Source of the DNA: Cacajao melanocephalus
Taxonomy: Eukaryota; Chordata; Mammalia; Primates; Pitheciidae
Assembly (NCBI GenBank): GCA_963573385.1
Contig: CAUYLG010021521.1
Location: forward strand, 78,462 to 142,461
Direction: 5' to 3'
Length of the DNA: 64,000 bases
The notes under the pieces were generated by a model. It searched no databases. It was not told where the DNA came from and worked only from the letters and a program-made list of their open reading frames with translations. Position 1 is the stretch's first letter; each line of letters begins with the position of its first letter. Position numbers and translations under genes: made by a program. This document shows positions 36,332 to 48,960 of the stretch, piece after piece.

Positions 36332-36692
36332 CAGAAGCTCCTCAACTTGCAATGGAGTTAAATCCTATAAACCATAATTAGTTGAAAATATTTTAATTTG
36401 AAATGAGTTAGTGCACATAACCCACTGAATATCATAGCTTTGCCAAATCTACCTTAAACATGCTCAAAACACTTACACTAGCCTATAGTTGGACAAGATC
36501 CCCTCATGCAAAGCCTATTTTATTATAATGTTAAATATCTCATACAATTAATTGAATACTCTACTAAAAGTGAAAAATGAATGTTTGTATGAGTGGACAA
36601 AGTATGAGTTCTGCTGAATTCATATTGCTTCAGCATAAACATAATAAAATCAAAAAATTCTTAGTTGAACTATTGTTAAGTCCAGGACCTTG
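36332..36692 (+). mobile_element. Tigger-type nonautonomous element flanked by TA
   Basis: About 361 bp with Tigger-family order: cagaagctcctcaacttgc at the left, ccttaaacatgctcaaaacactta (from 36451), agcctatagttggacaagat, and a right end reading cttagttgaactattgttaagtcc. TA dinucleotides at 36330-36331 and 36693-36694 fit the TA target duplication of Tc1/mariner elements. No coding capacity. Confidence 0.78.
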
Positions 36693-36694
36693 TA

Positions 36695-38100
36695 TATTTC
36701 TTTCAAATAATCATTAGGCTAGGGAGAATTTTGGAATGTGCTTTATAAATTTCTAGACGTTGCTGTGATACATTTCAACAATAAACCTGAGAATGAAATA
36801 TTACTCAAAAATATAATTGTTATATTCATCTCTTCAATTTTTAAAATTTAAATGTCAAATTTGAAAGTTAGAATTATTATTATCCAAAAGAGACACTAAG
36901 ATTATTGGATGGTGGATAAAGAGATATATGAAAAAATAGGGATCCTGTGTAATATAGTCTTTGAAACATAAACCTCACAATTGTAGAATTAAATTATCTT
37001 TACTATATGGGTTATCATTTTTCATGAGCCTACACACCACTTACAAACAATCCTACTGTTTTACTAGCACCAGTGAACACTAGGCAGATATATTACCATC
37101 TATTATAGAAAAGTCATATTATGGGTCAATGACAATGCCTGGCAATGGCAGAAGGCAAAGATATTCCTCATTTTCAAACTTATACATGTCCTTATAATAG
37201 TAGTCATAAAATATGAAAAACATAAGCAGGTAGAAATAGCTCTAGCGATGCTTTAAACTTATACATTATTAAAAACTTCCAACATTAGAAGGCAGTTTAA
37301 AGTACAGTTTAAAATTCTGAGTAGAAATTCAACATCGATAACTGCATTGAATTCATAAAATGTTTTAACAATTTATCTGTTAAGCATTACTCTACAAATT
37401 TTTACAATAAAATATAACAAAAATACATTACAAAATTGATTTACTGTCACATCACTACTAAATCATAGCTTATGGCTGAAAATATTTCAAATTGAAACTA
37501 TTTTAATACATAATTAATGTTATGTCTTTTATCATAATATTAACACATTAATATATCTCTACAATTTAGTGAGCTAGTAGGTTAGAACTCATATAGTATG
37601 AGATTCTCAAGAAACTTTTATCTATGACTCAGATAAGTGAATTTATGCCATTACAGATTCTATAATGACATATTTCTGAAAACTCTGTGTCTCAAGTATT
37701 TTATTGCCTGCACACCCAAATCAGACTATGATTTACTGAAGTTTTACTTTCCTTATCTTTAAGTAGGTTTAATATATATAAAATAGAACAAGGGCATTTG
37801 CCTTATATATTTATGATTGTCAGTTATTGTAGTCTATAACCTTTGTAGCAAAGTAAAATGGCTTTATCTGTCAGAAAAAAAGAAAAATGATTTTTGTATT
37901 TCAAGGTTGAAAATATGCATTTTATGAGGCAAGGAACAAGTCCTTTGAAACCGATTGAAAGAGGCTTTAATTTGTAAGGGAAATATACATTTTATTTTAT
38001 TTTTATTGTTTGTCACTTTTATACTTAGATGATGAATCCCGATAAAACCAAGAACAGTTTCATACTTCTTCTTGTTTTTATTTCCTCAAGATCAGAAAAG
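36695..38100. other. AT-rich sequence, nothing recognised
   Basis: No gene and no confident repeat. Confidence 0.5.
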
Positions 38101-38104
38101 CCAA

Positions 38105-38480
38105 ATTCCTTTTTATTTATTTATTTATTTTTTTGCTTTTGAAATAACAATTTTTAAGCAAATAGTCTAGTTAAGCAGGAGAAACTTCCCCTAATGAGAA
38201 AAATAGTGAACAAAATTAAAGCTACAAGAAAAAAATGCCCATGGTTAAGAAGTGAGATTGCTGTAACACCCATTCTGCTTGTAGAATGACATAGGTAGAT
38301 GACACCTGCACAAGAAGTCCAACAGGAGTCAAGTTTGATGCAAAATATTTCCACAATGTTTCGTGATATAACTTGCAGAAATCCAATACTAAAATGGCCC
38401 ATGTATATAGGCATGTACCAGGTTAAGAATGGAATTTTTACAAAGCCACATGATTGAACTAATTATTGACTTCTCTTCTT
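38105..38480 (-). pseudogene. Possible 3'-UTR-type retrocopy (low confidence)
   Basis: On the minus strand about 340 bp of mixed-composition sequence end in an A-rich tract of aaataaataaataaat type (38108-38135 on the plus strand as its T-rich complement). A retrocopied mRNA 3' end would look like this. AAAGCC occurs at both edges (near 38098 and 38449), a possible but weak duplication. An 86-codon minus frame lies in it but matches nothing I know. It could equally be unique sequence beside a simple repeat. Confidence 0.25.
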
Positions 38481-38507
38481 AATCCTTAGAAATAAGTGTC
38501 ACCTTTT

Positions 38508-38880
38508 TGATTGATAAATGGTGCCTAATTAAACTAAAGAGTTTCTGCACAGCAAAAGAAACTATCATGAGAAAGAGCAGGCAACTTACAGAGTGGGAGA
38601 GAATCCTTGCAATCTATCCATTTAAAAAAGGTCTAAGGTCCAAAATCTACAAGAAACTTAAACAAATTTAAAAGCAAAAAAAAAAAAAAATTCATTAAAA
38701 TGTGAAAGGACATGAACAGACGCTTCTCAAGAGAAGACATTCATGAGCTAACCAACATGTTAAAAAGTTTAACATCACTGATTATTAGAGAAATGAAAAT
38801 CAAAACCATGATGAGATACTATCTCATATCAGTCAGAATGGCAATTATTAAGAAGTCAAGAAACAATATATACAACATAA
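38508..38880 (+). mobile_element. L1 ORF2 C-terminal fragment
   Basis: Plus-strand L1 order: taaactaaagagtttctgcacagc (read from 38529), gacttcacagagtgggagagaa-like sequence near 38590, a poly-A expansion at 38676-38690, aaaggacatgaacagacgct near 38705 and gatgagatactatctcat near 38810. Truncated at both ends. Confidence 0.85.
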
Positions 38881-39479
38881 ATGTGGTGGAGACATGCTTT
38901 CTTGGAACTGAAGAACTTGAGAAATAATATTTTGCCCAAGAGAAAGCTGCTTTGCACACTTTGTTAGGGAACTCCTGCTGTAAATTAGAGTAGATATAGG
39001 TATACCTCTTGACAAAGAATTGCAAATGGAGACAGTATTCATAATTACAATCAAGGGTACTCCTTATATTTTGATGGAATCACTTTGTCTTGTTCTCTCA
39101 TATAAATTATTGCCACTGGTCACTCTTTATCTTTTAGATTGTAATTATTTAGGAGATATCTGTCTGCATCATTAAAACATGATTTATTTAAAGTCAGAGA
39201 CTTAGTTTTATTCATTCTGACATTTCTATCACCTAATGAAATGTACATTAATTTTTGGATATCAAAATAAAATCAATTTAATCTTTATCACCCTTTTAAA
39301 AAATAATGATTGTTTAAAATAATATATTAGACGAAAGTAAATATACAAAAACTCTTATGCAAATTAACTTTTCAAACTAGGATACTATGAACTTTCTGTG
39401 TCTCAGATATCTTACCTTAATAAATGAAAGGGATAATACAAAATATCTAAACTCTAATCAACATCTATATTTAAATATC
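38881..39479. other. AT-rich sequence, nothing recognised
   Basis: No gene and no confident repeat. Confidence 0.4.
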
Positions 39480-39735
39480 TCACAATTATGATGGAAAACA
39501 AGGAGGAACAGGTCACTTCTTACATGGATGGCAGCAAGCAAAAAAAAAGAGCTTGCACAGGGAAACTCCCCCTCATAAAACCATCAGATCTCATGAGACT
39601 TATTCACCATCATGAGAAGAGAATGGGAAAGACCTGCCCCCATGATTCAATTACCTCCCACTGGGTCCCTCCTACAACACACGGGAATTCAAGTTGAAAT
39701 TTGGATGGGGACACAGCCAAGCCATATTAATTACT
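39480..39735 (-). mobile_element. THE1/MST-type MaLR LTR, antisense, partial
   Basis: Reversed landmarks of the MST/THE1 LTR: cacaattatgatgg, tacatggatggcagcaagc (39522), cataaaaccatcagatctcatgag (from 39575), gattcaattacctcccactgggtccctcc (from 39645) and ggatggggacacagccaagccat near the end. The LTR 3' part is missing. Confidence 0.88.
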
Positions 39736-40261
39736 AAACAAAAAGAATGTTTAATTATGCTATATCTAGCTAAGAAAATAATACTTTAAAATTGATACAT
39801 ACATAAATATATTTTTATACTCTTTACCAGAGTTTGAAATAATATCTTAAACTTCATGGGTAGATTTACCAACCACTCCTCGGTTTTGATGACAGCTGCC
39901 TTCAGATTGGTTAAAATATGGGAATGGCCAGGACAGAAAGAGAAGATAGTTCAATAGTACATTTACAAATTATTACTTAGTGACACAATGTAAAGGACAA
40001 TAAAGCTTGGTTTGCCATTTTGCTCCTATAATGCTTCAGTGTTGCGAGTGGTGGTGAGTCTTTTCAGCTTTCCCTTCTAATATATGAAAGTTCATGTGGT
40101 CCTAAGACTGAAGTCTAACCTTGAACCATTCTAATTGTGCACCAAGAGCAAAGAAAGAAACAAGGATGTAAAAACCTCACTTAAGATTTATTCTACACTA
40201 AACTACTAGTTTATGCTGCAAGTTGTAGCCCACCACACATTTTTTAAATGTATCAAATTAT
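39736..40261. other. Unassigned sequence
   Basis: Slightly less AT-rich than its surroundings near 39860-40160, with no recognisable gene or repeat. Confidence 0.4.
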
Positions 40262-40742
40262 TTTTACTGAAGTTTAGGGATACAAAATCACCATACAAAA
40301 ATCAGTAGCATTTCTATACACAAATAACATCCCTGCTGAAAGTCAAATCAAGAACACAATTCTATTCACAATAGCCATCAAAAAATAAATTAAATTCCTA
40401 GGAATACATTTAACAAAGGAGATCAGAGATATCTATAAGAAGTACTAAAATCCACTGCTGAAAGAATCAGAAATGACACAAACAAATGGAAAAATATTTT
40501 ATGCTCACAGTTTGGGAGAATTTATATAGTTAAAATGGCTATATTGTCCAAAGCAATCTACAGAACCAATGCTATTTCTATCAAATTACCAATGACATTT
40601 TTTTACATAATTAGAAAACACTATTTTGGAATTCATATGAAAAGAAAAAAGACCTGGAATAGCCAAAGGAATCCTAAGCAAACAGAAAAAACTTGCATGC
40701 ATCACATTACTGAACTTCAAACTATACTATGAGGTGACAGTA
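40262..40742 (+). mobile_element. L1 ORF2 fragment (RT to post-RT)
   Basis: Plus-strand L1 with tttagggatacaaaatcacc, catttctatacacaaataac (40310), attcctaggaatacatttaac (40394), acaaacaaatggaaaaatatt (40479) and catcacattactgaacttc (40699). It is older than the twin-primed copies. Edges lack a tail or a visible target duplication. Confidence 0.85.
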
Positions 40743-41614
40743 TTTGATGCAGGAAAGAGAAATGTTGTTTTGTTAGTTCCAATGCCTAAAGAAATAAATC
40801 AGGTTGATTCTTGAATTAAATATATTTAGAAACATTAATATTTATTTTTTTAATGTAAAATGTATAGTGGTGGTACACATGAATTAATGGATTTCATATG
40901 AGATTTAAAATGTTAAGTATTTATACATTAATTTAAGTATATATTTGTGTGTAGAACTATTATTATATAACCACAATATGTAATAGATAATGTATAATAG
41001 AAGAATGATTGAAAAGGCTTTTTTAAGAAGTTCGAGGAATAGAGAAATCTTATATAGTTAAAATAATTAACAAGACCCATATATAGTTCAAAGTAAAGAA
41101 TTACAGAGAGGTGATATTTTAAAGAAAACTGCTGAGAAATATTTAAATAGGTAAAAGATATTTTTTGATTTACAATTTATTTAAATGCAGATAAAAAATT
41201 GGGGTTCTATGAGTTTGGGTAATTATCATTTGATTTGCATCTTGATACAGTGAGTGAGTGTCATTTTTTTCTATGAGTGTGTAAAATTATTGTGTGTCTC
41301 CTAAGAAGACATTTGAATACAAGATGTATTCTGCTCATTAATTATATTGTAAAAACATGCCATATTTCTATTAACAATCAATTACCTAGAGATGTGTTAA
41401 AAATTCTACTCTGATGATAGATCTGCTACTTTATATATGTAATTTTTAATGTAGGCTTTACAAATTTGAAATATTATTTTTTGGTACATTACACATAGAA
41501 TAGGTAGGTCTTTCTAGCAACTCTGATCACTATGAAGAGTATTAATCAGGATGCCAGAAGAAATATATGACACACTTAAACTAAATAATATAAAAAATGT
41601 TTAATAAAAAAGAC
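40743..41614. other. AT-rich sequence, nothing recognised
   Basis: No gene and no confident repeat. Confidence 0.45.
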
Positions 41615-41616
41615 TA

Positions 41617-42104
41617 CAGTTGATTCCTGAATAATGAGAGTTGGAATTGTGTGTGTCCGCTAAGTGATATTTTTCAATAAAACTTACACTGAAGGTACTT
41701 GCCTCTTTTGTTTCCTCTTCCACATTCCTTACCTCTTCTTTCTCTGACTACCCTGAGACAGAAAGACCTACCCCTCCTTTTCCTCCCTCTCAGCCTACCC
41801 AATGTGTAGACAAGAGTAAAGATCTTTATGGTCCACTTCCACTTAATGAATAGTAAACATATTTTCTCTTCCTTATAATTTTTGTAATAACACTTTCTTT
41901 TATCTAACTTACTATATTGCATGAATAGCATATATAATACATAGAACATACAAAATAAGTGTTAATTGACTGTTTATGTTATGAGTAAGGCTTCTGGTCA
42001 ACAGTAGTCTATCAGTAGTTAAGTTCCGGGAAGTCAAAACTTTGCTGATTTTTGAGTGTGTGGTGCTCAGTTCTCTATCACCCATGTTGTTCATGGGTCA
42101 ACTA
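41617..42104 (+). mobile_element. MER2/Tigger2-like DNA transposon with TA target duplication
   Basis: Inverted ends are visible: CAGTTGATTCCTGAATAAT at the left, and a right end whose reverse complement reads TAGTTGACCCATGAACAAC. TA flanks both sides (41615-41616 and 42105-42106). Internal landmarks are ccctgagacagaaagacctaccc (from 41750), cacttccacttaatgaatag (41834), gttatgagtaaggcttctgg (41978) and tcagtagttaagtt (42012). At 488 bp it is an internally deleted derivative without a transposase gene. The TA duplication places it in Tc1/mariner. Confidence 0.88.
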
Positions 42105-42106
42105 TA

Positions 42107-43230
42107 CTTTAAAAGGAAGAACTTTCTACAGTGAATTATCATTGTGCTAGCCTGACATTACCATTTGGTGAACCAGATTCATGACAGGCATCTCTAGAAC
42201 TATTTTCACTTCGTGTCCCCATGGTCCTGATTTTAATCTACAAAGACTTAGTAACAAAGCAGATGAGACTTTTAAATTGTAAAATATTTGGTAAAAGAAG
42301 AGAACATAGTCTTTTTGTAAACCTCTAGGAGTCTTTTCTGTGATATTCCTATAAAGCTTGAGGCAGTCTTCATATACATCTTTATCTGCCTCTGGGCATT
42401 TCCAGTAGTATTATCTCTGCTGAGATGTAAGGTCAAAATGACAAGGTAGCTTATATCACAACCTACACCTATTAGAAAGCCTTTCTTTTTTTCTAATTAC
42501 AATTCATAACTGACAGTCATTAATTACCTGGTTAATGTGTTGAATGAACAGGTCCAAATAAGACTTAACCAAATCAAAGAGAACAAAGAAGAATTTTGAG
42601 CTTTTATTTGTAATGACATCTTCACCTTGTGTTCCAAAATGTAGCACCTTCTCTCTTGTTTAACACCAAGGGAATTTACAAGGAATATGCCAACATGTGC
42701 TTGACAAGTGGATCCAAAAACTTGACTGAGATTGAAGCACCTGAATTTCCAAGGACATTTATATATTACAGTGTCACATGCAATTATTGTTACTGATTTC
42801 TCTTCAGGTCCAATAAATACCATGGTAACATGCAGATAGATCAGTATCATATTCTGTGAAATAATCTGTGTTCCTCCAAATTATGTTATGACACAGAGTA
42901 AGAGAGTTGAGGCTGGAAATCTTAACTAGAGGATGCAGCTCATTAGGTACAATTTCTACTTTCTATATCAAGAATTGTTAAACTTTCTGACATACAACAA
43001 GCTTTTCTTTCCCCCAGTTTCTCATAACATCTTTCTTTTTGAGTAAACCCTCACTGGCAGGCTATTCAATGTACAGAATTCTACCAAAAGTCAGTTCAAA
43101 GTAATTTTGACTTTTACTATTATCACAAATTTTGCTGTAGCTACTGCCCACTGATAATTACAGAGTCACTCCTGTTATTTTGAGATATGTGATGATCATA
43201 TCTTAATTCTGGTACCAAAGGAATTGGTTT
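42107..43230. other. Unassigned, possibly old ERVL/MaLR internal sequence
   Basis: Composition is less AT-rich and it ends at an MLT1 3' end, so remnants of MaLR or ERVL internal sequence are plausible, but I cannot name any motif. The 108-codon minus frame at 42524-42850 has no recognised domain. Confidence 0.3.
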
Positions 43231-43309
43231 TCATTATCTATGGCTGCATAAGGAATTACGAAGATGTTTAGTTGCTTAAAACAACAAGTATTTATTATCT
43301 TACACATGG
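43231..43309 (-). mobile_element. MLT1 LTR 3' end, antisense
   Basis: Plus strand reads ttcattatctatggctgcat, agttgcttaaaacaaca and gtatttattatcttaca, the reversed MLT1 3' terminus. Only about 80 bp remain. Confidence 0.7.
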
Positions 43310-43329
43310 CAATGACTTGGGCCTCCAGC

Positions 43330-43563
43330 TGACAGGTATGTGAGTAAATGTGGAAGCAGATCTTTTTGCCATAGTTAAGCCTTCAGATGACTTCACCCTA
43401 AGTCACAAGTGACTATAAACACAAGAGATGCTTAGCTAGAGCCACCTATGTAAGCCATAATTGGTTTGGGACCTTCAGAACCTGTGTGAGATAAATAAGA
43501 AAATGTTTGTTGCTTTGAAATTTGGGGTAATCTGTTACACAATAGGTAACTACTGAGCAGGTA
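43330..43563 (+). mobile_element. MLT1 LTR 3' half, sense
   Basis: Sense MLT1 3' part: gaagcagatcttttt, cctgtgtgagataaataag (43480), gtttgttgctttgaaatttgggg (from 43506) and gttacacaataggtaactact at its end. It lies head-to-head with the antisense MLT1 3' end just to its left. Confidence 0.72.
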
Positions 43564-45100
43564 AGGACTGGTTCTTTCAATTTGCTGGGAAGTAGGGACA
43601 AGTGTGAGTCAAGTATTTTGAGGATGAAAATACTTCAGCCTCATCCGTGTCTGTCCACATGATTTCATCTCTTACTTTAGGAGTATAATCCAAATACAGA
43701 AAAAAAAATGCAACACATGCTTATCCTCTACAGCAATTCAAAAGAAAGTTGGAATTCTCAGAGCAGATATATGTGAATGAATATTAGTGATTGATATATA
43801 TTGTCTCTAACACTTGGGACCTTGAAGTATAGCCCATTAGAGGAATTAAATGTTCTTTTACCACTATTTGATCAGCATATTAATAAAAAAAATTCTGAAG
43901 CAGTAACATGCCATTGTGTGTGTTGAATATCATACAATGCACACAGGTGTTTATAAATGCTCCATTATTTTCTTAACTGACTTATAAATTTATTTCCACG
44001 GCTTAATTACTTAACTGAGTTCTACCCCCTCAACACATACTTATTTCCAAAATGTATTATACCAAAAGGCAAATAGTCGGTATCTTAGCATCTAAATATG
44101 CAATTACAAAATTTCACACAGGAGATGTCACATATGCTTTAAAGTGTATAAGGAAGAATACCTAGTATGCCAGACTAAGGTTTTTTTCTTTTTATCCTAA
44201 CAAAGATTTGGAAGAAAAGTGAAAGAAGACAAATGAGACAGAAAATTTTTAGACAAAATTATTTATTTATTTGAACTCATTGACTGACTTAGATTATTTC
44301 CCTTTAAATGCTAAATCCTTTTTGATATTTAGTAATAAGCTTTCAGAGATTGACACACCATTTCCAGATGCTAACCAGAAATAGCTCCTGTCAGACTGCA
44401 TTTCGAAAGTGATTATCCTTTACCCAGCAGTTAGGAACAGGTCTTTATGTTCTAACTGTCTATTTTTGTGTGTGTGTGTAACACTGTTGCATTCAAATAT
44501 TTGAAAATTTAAGAAAACAAAACCAATAATCTGAGTTAATTAACAACACATTAACTTTGTTGTTTTGACGACTTTGGTCATTAAAGTGACACTTTCGGCA
44601 TGATACACAATAAATTAGATGAAACAACTCAATTAACATTAATGTCAGCCCCATAAAAGTCATTTTCCATAAAATGAAACCAGATTGTGTATGGAAAAAG
44701 GCACACAAAAGAAAAAAAAATTACCTAGATTTAAATACATTTAAAATTATAATCATCAAATGTTTTAATAAAATAAAACCAATTCACATTATTACAGAAT
44801 TAGGTGATCCTATAATTAAATTGCTGTGTTGATAAATTAAACTTTTTTAGCAATGAAAAATAGTAGCAACCGTAATTGTGAACATGTATTATATGAAGAT
44901 ATTTAAGAATCTGGCATTGTCACCATCGTCAGGTAGAAAATGCTAGGCATTATTTTAATTCCAAAAGTACAGGAATGGAGAGAAAGTCTGAGATTTAGGA
45001 GGAAAAATAGTGATGTTTTACAGTAGAGGGGATACATTATAGAGTCTAATTTGGAAAAGACAAGTATTTGTAACAAATTTTATATGATATTAAACCAATA
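43564..45100. other. AT-rich sequence, nothing recognised
   Basis: No gene. A (TG)n run of about ten bases lies near 44468-44480. Confidence 0.45.
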
Positions 45101-45396
45101 GGCCACGCGCGGTGGCTCATGCCTGTAATCTCAGCACTTTGGGAGTCCCAGGCAGGGGGATCACAAGGTCAGGAGTTCGAGACCAGCCTGACCAACATGG
45201 TGAAAACCTATCTCTACTAAAAATACAAAAATTAGCCAGGCAAGGTGGCACACACCCACCTGTAATCCCAGCTACTCAGAAGACTGAGGCAGGAGAATCG
45301 CTTAAGCCCGGGAGACAGAGGTTGCAGTGGTATCACGCCACTGCACTCCAGCCTGGATGACAGAGTGAGACTCCATCTCAAAATAAAAAAATAAAA
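45101..45396 (+). mobile_element. Full-length AluS-like element
   Basis: Dimeric Alu from ggccacgcgcggtggctcat to an aaataaaaaaataaaata tail. The left arm has gaccagcctgaccaacatgg, which fits AluS. The right arm lacks several bases where gagccgagat normally stands (aggttgcagtggtatcac), a small deletion. CpGs in the first ten bases are retained. No clear target duplication found. Confidence 0.95.
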
Positions 45397-46639
45397 TATA
45401 ACTGGCTATTCAGAATCTATTTTTAAAGTTCCTCCATCACTCTACTAAAATTTAACTGATAAAATGCAGTTTTCTACTTGGAAACAGTTTCACAGTATAT
45501 TTTATCTAAAATATAGAAAACTCTAAAAAGTGAAGTACGGTATCTTTTATCTATGAGTTAGTTCCGCTATACAATATCTGACCTTGAGTCCTGACTGCTA
45601 CATTGATACACTTACAATTATTTAATAAATGAAAATACAGAAAACAAACAAATAAAAAGATAGCCTATAAAAATATTTTAACACAGCAAAAAACATTGGG
45701 GCAAAAAGTGAAATAACTTTAATCATGAAGAGAGAAAGCAGAGTGTATACTTAAAAAAGATTAAGCTAGAAAGATTTTACTTCAAGAGCTATCTTCTTAT
45801 AAATACTTTGTGCAGAGCTATTGTGAAATCAGTATTGTATGTAAGCTTTGATGTTATTACAAAGAATCAAATACTCCTTAATAAAAATTTTTATAGGAAG
45901 ACTCCTAAAATTGTTCTTGTTTGTAAAAATAAAAACAAAACCTAAATTATAGTATACTTTATTACTGTAATAAACTATATAGAAGATTCATATCAACTAA
46001 GAATTAAGATTTTTGTAACACCAATATAGAGAATCTTCCATCAAAAGATAAGCCCTATTACGTGTTTTAAAAAGCACAAACACCTAACTCCTCAGAAATC
46101 TGTTATATGTGTCCCATATTCATGTTACTTCTGTGATATGGATTATCCAAGAATCTCACTGGCATAAAGGAAATTCATACATTAAAATAAATTACAATAT
46201 TATATCACCAGCTGCTCAGAGCACTTAAAGAAAATCCATATACTTTGTTGTTTATTAAGTGATTATATTTGAGATGACTAAGGGAAAATAAATATGCTTC
46301 ACTCTTGTAACATGCAATTACCTCATTTCTCTATCATGAGTATTCTTTGTTGATGTTAAAAAATGAAAAAAATTAATGTTTAAAAAATATAAAAATGAGT
46401 GGGATATTCCTTTTTATCTTTTTCATCTTGCATCAAATAACTTTTTTTTTCCATTTTTCCTCTTGCTTTGCCACTATAACTCTTTTGGTGTATATTCTCC
46501 TGTAAGATTAAACACGAGGTCTCCAGACTGTAAAGCCATTGGCATAACTCAGGAGAGTAGGAAGGGAGATGAATCTGTGTGTGGTGAGAGAACAGAACAG
46601 TAGTGGAATTTTGGGTGGGTGTGACATTCACTGTCAATG
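45397..46639. other. AT-rich sequence, nothing recognised
   Basis: No gene and no confident repeat. Overlapping 75-85 codon frames near 46376-46637 on both strands lack motifs. Confidence 0.45.
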
Positions 46640-46730
46640 CATTCAGTTATTCAATAAATATGTTTTAACTGCCTGCTATATGCTAAGCTCTCTACTAGGA
46701 GCCACAGGTCATGAGAGAGGAAATGGAGAA
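46640..46730 (-). mobile_element. L2 3' end fragment, antisense
   Basis: cattcagttattcaataaatatgttt followed (in parts) by actgcctgctatatgctaagctctctactaggag is the decayed, reversed L2 3' end (normally attcaacaaatatttattgagcgcctactatgtgccaggc in meaning). Confidence 0.65.
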
Positions 46731-48289
46731 GAATGATTGCCTTTCTGTATCTTACTTTCTAATAGCTTTGATAGAAGAGAATCACTCCAGTTTGTGTGGA
46801 GAACAGAGTGAAGGAGGGCAGGAATGAAGCTGGGAGACTTGTCAGGCAGTTGTTAGTAAACCCCTACTAGGTAAGTTGTTCTTCTAACATTTACTTTACA
46901 TACTGAGAAACAAAAACTTTTATTATTTCTACTTATTTATAAGATGGGGGAATTTAAACCATGTTATCTGCTAGTGGAAATTATCAAAAGGCAAGAAAGA
47001 CTGAGGATGCAGACAGAACTGAGCATACATGGAGAAGCAAGGGCTTTTGAGATGAATGGAAATCACATAATCCAGAAAGTTAGGTCACATCTCCCATTGT
47101 AATAGAAAGAAAGATAGACCATCAGGCTGGGTGCAAATGAGTTTATGGATGTTTCTGATGGAAGATGAGATCTTTTTCTTTAAGTTATATTTACCTACTG
47201 AAGTATAATTTAAAAAATCACCAATTGTGGTTGAGTCAAATAAAAAGGACGCAGGGGCAAGATGAGGCAGAGATTGTCATCCTAGAGTGTTAGAAAAAAT
47301 TTACTTGGAAAATGTGGTGACATTTTTGAGTATTTTTAAAACATGTAAAATTGTGGTTGATAGCTTAATATTTAAATAGTTTGGCAAGTTCTGTAACTTT
47401 TCTCTACCACTAGTCAATAGCCAAGATAAAAGTTCAGAAAACAAATGGGAAAAAAAAAAAAACTGGGCAGAATCACAGCTGAAGTTTTATGAGATGAACA
47501 GAAAAGAACAAAGAGAGTAAAACTGTGCTTTGAGGAAAGTGACTGTAATAATTGACTCTGCAGTTCCAGGTGGGTAATATCTACTGTGGCGAGGGTTCCC
47601 ACATAGTAAGAACTAAATCACAGGAGAGGGTAGACACAAGATTGAAGTTGGAAATGAAGATTTCAGAGGTAATGCTGTCACTTGTATAACAAAATGGGGT
47701 GGGAGTGTACTATGTCAAGTATCCTTAGTAGTGCCTTATCAGGCTTGCAGTGTTTTAACTTTTCTGTTGCTATACATTAAAAAAAATTATAAGCAAACTA
47801 ATGCAAATGAAATAAAAATTGCTTTAGTATTCTGGGAAAAAGAATCGATTTGCTCCTTAAGAAGGCTTTCTGCCTTTAGCAGTCCTTTCTCCATTTGCCA
47901 GGAACAGCCTCTATGTGCCACACATTTCTTTCACAGTTTTGCCAGGGGCCTCATGCCTGAGCAGCAGAACTCTGGTGAAATTTCTTTTACATTCATCTTC
48001 TTTCTCCCTCTCTCTCTCTATATATATATCTATATCTGTATCTATATCTATATATAGATATCCTGAATCACAATAATACTGTTGGTAGAAGATTTCTTTA
48101 TTCACAAAGACTAAATATAGTTTAGTAAGGGTCTTTAACTTCCATCCAACTTCAGTCCACACTGTTCACACTGTGAAGATATCATCACTTACCATTTCTT
48201 CTCACTTCAAGAGACAAAACAGTTATACAAGTCTGTTCCTCTAGTTTGGATGCAGGATTAGCTTATCTATTTAAATGATTCTATTTGCT
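46731..48289. other. Unassigned sequence with a CT/TATATC microsatellite
   Basis: A compound simple repeat (ctctct, then tatata and tatatc units) lies at about 48005-48060. The remainder shows no recognisable gene or repeat. Frames through the microsatellite are low-complexity artefacts. Confidence 0.45.
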
Positions 48290-48960
48290 TGCCTTAGGTT
48301 CTGATGCATTTTTTGGTTGTTGCTTTATAAGAAACAGTCAGACTATGTCCAAATGTTTCTACTGTTTCACAAATGCACTCAAAAATTTTGAGTGTCCCAT
48401 ATTCTTACTGACACTTGCTATCACTAGTCCTTTTTCTTTTTCTACTTTGCAAAAATGGCTGACTCATTTTGGCTTAATTTTTATTTCCATTGTGACTAAA
48501 GGTGTTAAGCATTTTTCAATGTGGTTGTTTACCATTTCTGTAACATCTGAGAATTGTATATGCAAATATTTACTCCCAAATTTTATTTGTCTACTTGCTT
48601 TCCCTCTGAAATTTAAGAGATTTTTATAGGTTCCGATTACAACAATTTTATTAAGAATATTTATTTAAATATTTCCTCTTAGTCTTTTTTTTCTTGCCTG
48701 CTATTATCTGTAATGATGTATTTTGAAGAGAATTTACAAATTAGCATGAAGCACAAATTAATTAATTATTTTTATTTTATTATCATACTTTTTGTGTCCT
48801 ATTGGGAACAGTAAGTTCTTCCCAAACTTCTATCAAATATTTTTCTTATTTCCTTTTAAGCCTCTTATAATTTCAACTATTTTTTCTAGGCCCCAAATAC
48901 ATTTTCAGTTAATATTTATGTATGATACTAACTTATAAATGAAATATATTTTTTAAATCT
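48290..48960 (-). mobile_element. Old L1/HAL1-type fragment, antisense
   Basis: Reversed ORF2 C-terminal to mid-ORF2 landmarks, strongly decayed: ctaaaggtgttaagcattttt (48498), gcaaatatttactcccaaattt (48562), a tttgtctacttgctttccc block, and tttttgtgtcctattggg near 48790. Runs up to the edge of the HERV-L sequence. Confidence 0.6.

Noticed and set aside
42524..42850. 108-codon minus frame as a secreted or membrane protein
   Set aside because: Hydrophobic start but no recognisable domain, in sequence that may be old ERV-derived.
47731..48057. 108-codon plus frame
   Set aside because: Its C-terminus is the translated CT/TATATC microsatellite and the rest has no motif.
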